NCBI GenBank assembly: GCA_018340805.1
Contig: JACMZG010001908.1
Coordinates: 50,809,998-50,873,997, forward strand
Direction of reading: 5' to 3'
Source of the DNA: Microvelia longipes
Lineage: Eukaryota > Arthropoda > Insecta > Hemiptera > Veliidae
DNA length: 64,000 bases
Shown here: in pieces, positions 56,481-64,000 of the stretch
Position numbering within the stretch: the first letter of the stretch is position 1
Layout: each line of letters opens with the position of its first letter
The notes under the pieces: generated by a model
Told to the model about the DNA's origin: nothing
Database searches by the model: none
What the model saw: only the letters and a program-made list of their open reading frames with translations
Translations under genes and position numbers: made by a program

Positions 56481-57143
56481 ATATTTCTTGTAAACACGCC
56501 ACCGGATAAATATTTTTTAATCAACTTGGTACAAAAATCAATCTTATGGAGTACAAGAACCCTATTGAAAACCAGGTTTTTGTGACGTCATTAACCCCGT
56601 TTTCTGTCACCAAAATATTAAAAAAATTGGTAAATTTTAGGTTTTATGTTCCTCGTCGCGAAAAAAGTTCAAAAATGTTTTTTGGGGTGCTGAATCCTAT
56701 AAAACAGGTCCAAAGTCGATACGAACACTCTCAGTGACCGAAGAGTCGACAAAACTTGGTAAATTACTAAAATTAGAGTCGCAAGAAAAATAAATTTCGA
56801 GTGGGTTGTTGTTTTTAATATATTTTGGGGCGCTGAATCGAATAGAACCGGTCCGAAATCGATATGACTACTTAAAGTGACCAAAAGTAAAAAAGAAACA
56901 GAGAGATTATCGGAAAATCTTAAATACAGCTGGTAAACAACATATTTCAAGTGCAGACATTCCTATGATTTTTACGGTCGGGAGTCGATATAAGCTTTAA
57001 AGTACTTAAAGCTAGGGTCCTAGGTTCGAATTCAGTTAAAGACGATAATTTTTTATCGTTTTTATTTACAATATATAAATTTATAACTATAAAATAATTC
57101 TAGCGCGGCGGTCCTCGTGCCAGATGAATTTCCTTTGGAACAC
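56325..57143 (+). mobile_element. R2 dispersed element
   Basis: Starts TAGCGGAATTCCTTTAGGAA, contains a (TA)n tract (56408-56485), CTTGTAAACACGCCACCGGA, GTGACGTCATTAACC, two diverged copies of GGGGCGCTGAATCGAATAGA with CCGGTCCGAAATCGATATGA, and ends TTCTAGCGCGGCGGTCC then GAATTTCCTTTGGAA. Its ends share the GAATTTCC-TTT-GGAA hairpin seen at 29563-29585. R2 and R3 begin with the same TAGCG.AATT word followed by (TA)n, so they may be distant relatives. No conserved protein frame. Confidence 0.65.
56366..56398 (-). ncRNA. tRNA T-arm relic inside R2
   Basis: On the minus strand GGTCCGAGGTTCGACTCCCG then CCATGAC is a consensus box B and T arm (GGTTCGACTCC). The 5' half of the tRNA-like unit is replaced by the (TA)n tract. 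Confidence 0.5.
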
Positions 57144-57229
57144 GCGTTTCCGTGCTTAACAATCCTTTCCATGCTTAAGATGCCGATTTATGCTTTATAA
57201 CTTGAGCAGTTACTCAATTATCAAACACT

Positions 57230-57430
57230 ACTCGTAACTCATTTTTGGCTTTATTGTTCAAAGAAAATGAGTTAAAACCATTAAAAGGATTGGCATACAC
57301 TGAGCTTGGTGTGAGGAACCCAAATGTGCAGAACTGATTTAGCAAGTGCGAGCATAAATTTAAGCACTCCATATTGTACAGCTGCGCATTTCCTTAGGAA
57401 ATCAAATTAAAAAACAAGTAGAAATGTTAC
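57230..57430. repeat. R2-associated segment
   Basis: AATGTGCAGAACTGATTTAG, CAAGTGCGAGCATAAATTTA, GCGCATTTCCTTAGGAAATC matches 41080-41260. Both may be parts of a longer R2-related unit. Confidence 0.55.
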
Positions 57431-57570
57431 TCTTTCGAATATGAAACATCAAACGATAGCCTGAACAAGAACTAAATTGGTGTTTAAAACATAATGGAAA
57501 TTGGCTAAAAAAAAGAGCATTCCAAAGAAAATTGACCACCTTGCGGACCTCCCCACCAAGAGATATGATG

Positions 57571-57910
57571 TATGATGTATTAATATACATTATACTTTGA
57601 TTGATGTGAGTAAATTATGATTTGTAAATTATTATTTGCTTTCTTTCGCATCTCACTGCCACTGATGATGACTGTTCATTAAAAGCGGTTCAGTAAATAA
57701 ATTTTAACTCTAGTGATGAGAGTATTGTTTATTGTTTATACTTAATTATTAACTCCTCGGTCCAACCTATTATTTACTAATAATGTCTTAATTAAGAATT
57801 GCATAGCTTGTATCTATTGTCAGAGCTTGTATCTAGTGTCATAGGTAACGTATGATGTATTAATATACATTATACTTTGATCGATGTGAGTAAATTATGA
57901 TTTGTAATTT
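57571..57910. repeat. 60-bp direct repeats flanking a retroelement-like end
   Basis: TATGATGTATTAATATACAT, TATACTTTGATTGATGTGAG, TAAATTATGATTTGTAA occurs at 57571-57630 and 57851-57910, exactly 280 bp apart and with one clear mismatch. Between them lies CACTGATGATGACTGTTC, AAAAGCGG and AGTAAATAAATTTT (57655-57710), a decayed version of the CTGATGATG...GAAAGC ends. The unit contains the palindrome TGTATTAATATACA. Confidence 0.75.
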
Positions 57911-57919
57911 ATTTAATCT

Positions 57920-59085
57920 AAATTTAAACTTATGTAAACTGAAGGTTGTTATCTATTAAAACATGACACCTCATTAGACCAAACATGTTCCTCATTGTGT
58001 TCGGAAAGGCTTGTTTTACATTTGCCTTTAGAAATCCTTCTCCATTGTTTCGCTTATAGTTTTACTGTCTGGAAATTTTGTAAGTGTAAGAAAATCTTAC
58101 ACTATACATTTGATATAAAACATAAACCCAGAGGTACTTCTACTTTAGCAGTTCATTCACTACTTTTCAACGAGTGCGTCACGAGCTTAAAGTTAAAAGC
58201 TCTAGCTGTCCCGCTGTTGTTAGTCAAATGAGAAAGTTTAAAGTAAACTTGACAAAAAGACATGGCTCGAGGCTACATAATATTTGGCTGCCATGAACAC
58301 TTCTAGCTCTGACTCAAGAGATTCAACAAGCGTTTACTTCAAAACTTCTAAAGACTTTTGAGTCACTTTTAATCCAGCTAACTTTAGCCTTCATTAATTT
58401 CAGATACTTGTAAAATATGTCCGACTAACAAACCACCTAAAATTAAAAGTTATAATTTTATATGCTAAACGTCATAATAATAAAATACGATTTACAACGA
58501 CAATAATCTCTTTAATAACGAAAAGTATTGTTAAATTATGTATTTATTAATTATATTAATTAATAAAACTTCTAGCGTGGAGGTCTACAAGCCAAGCGAA
58601 TTCAATCGGAATGCTTGATTTCTAGCTCGGGTATTCGTTTTATGCTTCATAGTCAAAACAGTAGCATTTTTACCTTTTCGTCAATTTTCTTAAATTTCTA
58701 ATTTTTTAAGGAAATCCGCAAAGGTTTTTCAAAACTAGGCTGTCTATTTTTGTTTCCCGCATCGTTTACAGCAGTCATGCAAATATTAGTTTATGCTAAT
58801 TTTCAACACGCTTTAACTCATTCCCATTAAAAATTCCAGGAATAGCGATATAGAAGTAAAATAGTTGCTCCTCCAACTATAAAGCATAGATAAAAAAACA
58901 GAGCAATAATATTGGTAAGGAAGAACGCAAGCATTCCAAGATTGCATGGAAATTCGCTCGCCTCGCAGACCTTCACACCATTATATTTTAAAGGGAGTTC
59001 AAGTAAAATGAATACATATTACCACTTTTTAGTTATTCCACCATATAATCAAATAAATAAAATGTTATATAACAATAAAAAATCT
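57920..59085. other. A+T-rich DNA with one R2-type end
   Basis: TTCTAGCGTGGAGGTCTACA then GCGAATTCAATCGGAATGCT (58572-58640) is an R2-type end as at 39318. The frames at 57995-58231 and 58912-59169 have no recognisable domain; the second is partly covered by an R2 fragment. Confidence 0.45.
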
Positions 59086-59089
59086 TCGA

Positions 59090-59185
59090 AACCGAGATTC
59101 TTACCCGGGCCTCTAATTTTGAATACTTTGAGTAGTCGTATCGACTCCGGGCCAGTTATAATCGGTTAAGCGCCCCCAAAAAAAC
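59090..59185 (-). repeat. R2 internal fragment, inverted
   Basis: ACTTTGAGTAGTCGTATCGA, CTCCGGGCCAGTTATAATCG and GCGCCCCC are the reverse complement of the 56830-56880 part of R2. Confidence 0.6.
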
Positions 59186-59189
59186 GATA

Positions 59190-59815
59190 TGATCGAAAAC
59201 GCTGTTGCGAGTGGCCATGACGCGGATCGGCCAGGACCGATGACCCTAACTTTTCTTTGATTCTTGCAGGACAGTCATGAATTGGATTTTTGTCCTATGC
59301 ACAAGGACAAAAGCAGCTTTAGGGGTTTCGAAGCTAATCTGCTGATTAAACCAAAAAAATAAATGCCTCATTTAGGGTCTTCCAAACCATCAGGATGTTC
59401 ACCCTGCGGAAACTACCTCGATGTAAGAGAATGTTAGGAAGATCTTTGAATACGGGCGTAGTAACTATGAAATTATTCAAATAAGATTTTAATAAATTGG
59501 ATTTTTTAATGCCAGTAATAAATACAAAGCTTTATTTATATTCCAGTTACAACGAATGAGAGATGTTTTCGCAAAACTCTGTTTCTAAAATGCAAATAAA
59601 TACTTAAGTTGTATATCGTCCCACTCTAAACAATCAATCAAAACACGTAGAAATTACCAAATTTCTACATCAAAACACAAGTTTGTTTTGTTAACAATAC
59701 ACATACACAATTTCATTTGCTTCCCAATACCATACGATAGAAGAGGAAAGCTTTGAAATAGCAAAAAATGTAACTAAAAAGTTTCTTATTCGTGGACTTG
59801 TAAAACAATATATAA
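59190..59815. other. A+T-rich DNA, nothing recognised
   Basis: No gene, RNA or repeat structure recognised. Confidence 0.5.
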
Positions 59816-59819
59816 ATAA

Positions 59820-60196
59820 AAATAAAAACAGATTAGTTACAAAAGTCCTTTTATTTTTTAATATATAATAATAACTAAGCTTTCGACTAAAAATTAGTCA
59901 TCATCAGAGTTTAACAAATATAAAATATAAAATGAAAATACAATTTTACAGACTACTTCATATTGCACCTAGGTATGTTTTGGTAAGCTATGTTTAAAAA
60001 ACCGTTAAAAACTGTTACATTAAAGAATTTTAAAAATATCAGTGTTACCAATAATATCATTATATTATAATAAATAATCATTTTATATTTTATATTTGTT
60101 AAACTCTGATGATGACTAATTTTTAGTCGAAAGCTTAGTTATTATTATATATTAAAAAATAAAAGGACTTTTTGTGTAACTAATCTGTTTTTATTT
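59820..60196. mobile_element. Fold-back pair of a retroelement 3' end
   Basis: 115-bp arms at about 59820-59935 (-) and 60079-60196 (+), nearly identical, around a 143-bp centre. Each arm reads, outward, TTAAACTCTGATGATGACTA, ATTTTTAGTCGAAAGCTTAG, TTATTATTATATATTAAAAA. GACTAA pairs with TTAGTC between CTGATGAT and GAAAGC, the same frame as at 5828 and 21189 but with a different stem. Confidence 0.8.
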
Positions 60197-60199
60197 AAA

Positions 60200-60690
60200 A
60201 AATGTAACATTTACTTTTAGGTGTATCATCCTTGTTTATGAAAACCAAACAAGAAAAACATTAAAGATCTACATATATCTACAAAGGGTAGCAACAGAAC
60301 TTTTTTAGGTTTGTTTTCTGTAGCAATATCTACTATTGTAACCCGAGTCGCAGAGCGGGGTAATAATAGAAATAGCTATTTAATATTTATTGAACGTTAT
60401 TGAACACATGTATATTTATTGGTGTAACACTCAGAAATGTACAAAAATGTTAGTTTACATCAGTCAAATTCATCAAGTTTTTTCGTATGAAATTAAAAAA
60501 AAATTAAAAAATCAAATAATATACTCATCAAATATAGAGCTAATGTTCTCACAAAGATCTACTCATACTTTGGATAAACACTTTAATTTTAAAGTCAAAC
60601 GCAACGAGACTGAAGTAACATCACCTTAAGCTTCGGGAATCATGTCGTAGCAAGTCCAATGACAGTATACCCTAGACCTTGGATAATACC
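60200..60690. other. A+T-rich DNA, nothing recognised
   Basis: The 79-residue frame at 60390-60629 has no recognisable domain. Confidence 0.5.
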
Positions 60691-60699
60691 TTAATTCTG

Positions 60700-61090
60700 A
60701 GGAGAGCGAAGCGAAAATTTAAAACCTAAGGCTTGATAACGACATTCTGACGAGCGAAGCGAAAGGCTTTGATAATCATGACATTCTGAGGACGAGCGAA
60801 AGAAGAGATAATCTGACATTCTGAGACGAGCGAAGCGAGAAGTTTTAAAACCTAAGGCTTTGGATAATCATGACATTCTGAGGACGAGCGAAGCGAGAAG
60901 TTTTAAAACCTAAGGCTTTGGATAATCATGACATTCTGAGGACGAGCGAAGCGAGAAGTTTTAAAACCTAAGGCTTTGTATAATCATGACATTCGAGACG
61001 AGCGTAGCGAGAAGTTTTAAAACCCAAGGCTTTGGAAATCATGACATTCTGAGACGCGTGTCCGAAGTTGTGAGGAAAAGTAAGAAAAGT
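60700..61090. repeat. 58-bp satellite built from the R1 3' hairpin
   Basis: Six to seven units of GAGGACGAGCGAAGCGAGAA, GTTTTAAAACCTAAGGCTTT, GGATAATCATGACATTCT. Early units are shortened. The array ends in GTCCGAAGTTGTGAGGAAAA, the terminal R1 sequence. The same flanking words (ATAATCATAACATTCTGAG in reverse) precede the R1 end at 28148-28240, so the satellite grew from an R1 end. GTTTTAAAAC is a perfect palindrome in every full unit. Confidence 0.85.
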
Positions 61091-61590
61091 AACGGAAAAC
61101 CAAACACCTGTGATTTTTTTTAGATGAAAATTATGGTTTGTTAGATTTTGTAAACATTTTAATAAAGAAAGAACGCAGGAGACGAAAACAAGACATAGTT
61201 ATTTTGTTAAATTATAAATCTAAAGAAAGTAATTAAGAAGACATCGATTATATTAAATATTTAGGTAAGAATCATTGTTTAGTTGGTAGTTAAAAACTAT
61301 ACTCGGAAAAACTAGAGTAGAGGAAAATGCGGGATAGCCTCCTCCCCCGTATCGACCAGAGTCAACCAGCCACAGCTTCCATCCTCGTTCTCATTTTCAT
61401 AGATGAGAACTTACCCTCTAACATAAAATAACAAAAAGTCATATCCACGAAGCTAATGAAAAGAAAAATCCTCAGAAGGTCATGATTAGACAAAACTTAG
61501 GGTATATAATATACATTATCACTTCTGCCTCACTATATTTGACCGTAGAATCATCAGGTACCCAAAATCATTTAATTGTTCTTTACAAGT
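61091..61590. other. Mostly unrecognised; one short frame of coding-like composition
   Basis: On the minus strand, 61407-61312 reads 31 codons to a stop (LIYENENEDGSCGWLTLV...) with a composition unlike random A+T-rich DNA. A TAA codon stands just upstream. It might be a terminal exon relic or part of a repeat. I assign no function. Confidence 0.3.
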
Positions 61591-61593
61591 TCT

Positions 61594-62100
61594 TATAGTA
61601 AAGTGTCCAAGGATCTTGAATAAGGGGATGACGCATTAAGGACATTTCTGACCCCGTGGAAGTTGTATGAGATAGAGAAATAGGAGCAAACTTACCTTCC
61701 CCTTGGTTATAATGAAAAAAGGCGCCAAACGCAGGTTATGTAGCAAGGTTGACGAGTTAGCTTCTCAGCTTTCTACTGTGCTTCTCGTCATTTGTGCTTA
61801 TTTAATTTTAAATTTTGGACTATAGTTTGCCACTTCAGTGAGTGATGATTTAAGCGTGTTTGTTATAACCTTCCCAAGCATAAACAATGGGAAAGCATTA
61901 AGAAGTAAGTTTGCCTCTCAAATTTAAGACATGCGCTGTTATAGGAATTGTAAGCATGTGCAGTTGGTTTTTGACGTGTGCTTCGTGTTGAATTCTCTCT
62001 ATTTTTTGGTTTTCGATGGGGTCATTTTTTGTATGTCAAATCGACTTAGTGCGTCATCCCCTTTATTTAAGATCCTTGAAAGTGTCCAATCCGCGAATCG
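61594..62100. mobile_element. ~500-bp inverted-repeat element
   Basis: AGTGTCCAAGGATCTTGAAT then AAGGGGATGACGCATTAAG at the left is mirrored at the right by CTTAGTGCGTCATCCCCTTT then ATTTAAGATCCTTGAAAGTG, with a further CTGACCCC/GGGGTCA match inside. Arms of about 70-80 bp with indels. No coding domain in the centre. Likely a fold-back or MITE-like element. Confidence 0.7.
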
Positions 62101-62310
62101 ACTCACATCCACAAGCAAAACAATCAATAAACAGGGAAATGTAAATCAGGAGTTGTGTTGAAGAAAAGAGGAAGTTGGAACAGATAGGGTTTACAGTGAT
62201 GTTTAACAAAATGTAGATTTTAAGACGAGTTATATAAACTGTTACTTGCAATCAAATAACAGCAAGGTTTCGACAAATAAAATTCATATAATAAACTGCA
62301 TAGCTTTCCG

Positions 62311-62607
62311 CAGTTATTGTCATGAAGATTTAGGTCTTCCGGTGGTAACCGCGTCAATGTAGATGAAGAACCCGACGTTTCGTTTCCATTGTGGGAGGCA
62401 TCTTCAGGGATGTAGGACATCATGGATAGGAACACAATGCTCTACAAAACTGAACTCGCTGACTGAGTTCAGTTTTGTAGAGCATTGTGTTCCTATCCAT
62501 GATGTCCTACATCCCTGAAGATGCATCCCACAGTGGAAGCGAAACGTCGGATTCTTTATCTACATTGACGCGGTCACCACCGAAAGATCTAAATCTTCAA
62601 AATTTAT
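62311..62607. mobile_element. Palindromic dimer of a retroelement terminal sequence
   Basis: 133-bp arms (about 62325-62457 and 62465-62598) meet at a 7-base loop; the innermost 60 bp are a perfect palindrome around TGAACTC/GAGTTCA. Each arm carries CATCCCTGAAGATGC, GGAAGCGAAACGTCGG-type words as at 19314-19367. Frames of type MMSYIPEDAS run outward in both directions with few changes, but they are short and have no known domain. Confidence 0.75.
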
Positions 62608-62699
62608 ATATCATAGACTTAAAAACGTTTAATCAGCTAAAAAAAGTTCCATCATTTATAAATTGGACATATTTCTGTGACCTAAATTCTCATAAAGAA

Positions 62700-62935
62700 T
62701 GTACTAGAGGGTTCAGTCAGAGGGTGGCAATCAAAAGATCCGGGCCTCTAGACTTTTTAGACCCGGGATTGAAACCCTCACTTGTGCCGTCCTTAAAAAT
62801 AACGAGCCAGCTTGATGTCAAGTAATCGTAAAAGATCCCTAACCCTAAATGAACCTGGGTTTAGGAAAAATGCTGGATCCTCAATAATAATTTACATAAC
62901 TGTTTCTGCCGTACTTTCGAAAGAAGGAGCTCTGT
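62700..62935 (+). mobile_element. tRNA-derived SINE family A, diverged copy
   Basis: GGGCCTCTAGACTTTTTAGA, AAAGATCCCTAACCCTAAAT, CTGGGTTTAGGAAAAATGCT, ACTGTTTCTGCC follow the order of the full-length copy at 8816-9351. The tRNA head (62710-62740) has decayed to GAGGGTTCAGTCAGAGGG. Confidence 0.7.
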
Positions 62936-62989
62936 CTTGGAGTGGAGCACGTATTTATAGTTAAATTTATATAAACTTATATAAACTGA

Positions 62990-63115
62990 GGGCTCCTCGG
63001 TGGACTGGGCGCAAATGCCTGAACTTGGAGTTATGAGGTATAGAACCCTATTATTTATCTAAGAAGAGATATCAAAAAATACCAATATTGAGGCCTACTA
63101 TATCTATCGTTTCTC
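62990..63115 (+). mobile_element. Possible third SINE copy, strongly diverged
   Basis: GGCTCCTCGGTGGACTGGGC is tRNA-head-like, GAGGTATAGAACCC a decayed box B, and AATATTGAGGCCTACTATAT resembles AAAATTGAGGACCCTTATAG of family A. Confidence 0.4.
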
Positions 63116-63119
63116 CTTA

Positions 63120-64000
63120 ATAACCATAATTTAAAATAAACTACCGAAAACCAGAAGAACCAGAGGTGTCCACTCTAAGCCACTCTGGAGGCAAAAAAAT
63201 ACTATTTATGTTCCAGTCACCACGAGTTTGTATAAACCTTGTCTTTCTTATACGTAAAAGAGCAAGTAAATACTTTTTTCGTTTATGTAAGTGCTGAAAC
63301 GTTGATTTTGATGAAAAAAGTGGTTGACACATTTACCGTCTCCAGAATGATTCTCCTCCTGTTACAGGAAACAAGAAAGCAATACAGTATGAGAACTTAA
63401 AAAATATTAATATAATTAATCTAAAAGAACCAAACTTACAAAATCAAATTAGGTGAGTTTCAATAGCAATATTTTTTCAATATTTCATGATCTAAAATAA
63501 ATTAGAAGAAAAACCAGGAGCTTTAGAAAGAGATTTTTTTCATAAAAACAAAGTTTTAAATTAAGGGCCCGAGGGGGATCGAAGCTTGCATAGCCCCGAG
63601 GGAATTAGTTAGGTTAGCTTCCTATACCAGCTTTTTGCCAAATTTGGTACACTAACACAATTACACAGTAAAAACCAAGTAAACTTTGGTTAAATCCATT
63701 TCATAAATAATTCTGAATTGACTTTATAAATTATTGACTAGAAAAGTTTTGTTTTGAATAAAACCGTTTAAGTATTAACACTTAGGTTTAATTGAAGATG
63801 GCCGTACATACGATAGACAATTTAATCAAAGAGATTTTCATCAGGATATATACAATTTTTTATTAGATTAATAGTGAGACGAATATGGACAAGAAGAAAT
63901 TAATTACTTAACCAAAAGAAGTTATAAATATTAGTAATAAAATATCTATACTCACAAAATGATTTAGTACTTTGAAAGATTTATTGTTAAAAACCTCACC
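63120..64000. other. A+T-rich DNA, nothing recognised
   Basis: A G+C-rich patch at 63563-63605 (GGGCCCGAGGGGGATCGAAG) has a GCCCCGAGGG partner but no clear tRNA fold. No genes recognised. Confidence 0.45.

Noticed and set aside
57015..57055. tRNA T arm at TAGGTTCGAATTCAG followed by TTTTTT
   Set aside because: Box B is fair, but there is no D arm or acceptor stem upstream; the stretch belongs to R2.

Overview
The window is A+T-rich eukaryotic nuclear DNA (roughly 70 % A+T by eye), gene-poor and dominated by repeats. No intact host protein gene was recognised. The makeup points to an invertebrate animal, most likely an arthropod and perhaps a hexapod. It has a Penelope-like retroelement with a GIY-YIG endonuclease, several tRNA-derived SINEs, repeat tails of a type I associate with insect genomes (for example GTGGTTTCCCTCAATTTACA followed by GGCAAATGCC), a tyrosine-recombinase core-binding exon, and TTAGGT-rich filler. 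The organism is an inference from style, not from a marker gene.

Layout. 1-3.1 kb: a 27-bp minisatellite, a 47-bp satellite and A+T-rich DNA. 3.1-5.9 kb: two almost identical 5'-truncated Penelope-like copies, head to head, as a 1.2-kb inverted repeat. 6.7-8 kb: a perfect 30-bp hairpin and duplicated minisatellites. 8.8-9.35 kb: a complete SINE with a 16-bp target-site duplication. 11.6-14.6 kb: an inverted repeat pair around a 40-bp satellite, then a tandem duplication carrying (TA)n. 15-34 kb: scattered copies of a dispersed element (here R1), a second SINE, an initiator-tRNA-Met relic and fold-back retroelement ends. 34-48 kb: two copies of a terminal-inverted-repeat element (R3); the second holds two nested insertions whose empty sites survive in the first. 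It also holds hairpin satellites and a small palindromic MITE. 48.05-48.3 kb: a G+C-rich island of stacked mini-hairpins. 48.6-64 kb: more minisatellites, an R1 copy split by a ~950-bp insertion carrying the recombinase exon, a family here called R2, fold-back retroelement ends and SINE copies.

Three themes stand out. (1) Short G+C-rich hairpins with a d(GCGAAGC)-type core recur with unrelated but self-complementary arms: in R1 ends, in the R3 end, in a 58-bp satellite, and as a cluster at 48.17-48.3 kb. (2) Penelope-like and related 3' ends recur as fold-back palindromes; several carry a conserved CTGATGATG...GAAAGC frame around a variable stem, reminiscent of the hammerhead core reported in Penelope-like elements but not canonical. 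(3) Nested insertions can be read exactly because uninterrupted paralogous sites lie in the same window.

R1, R2 and R3 are labels used only for this window. The only protein-coding matter I can support is transposon-derived. All boundaries were found by eye and can be a few bases off.
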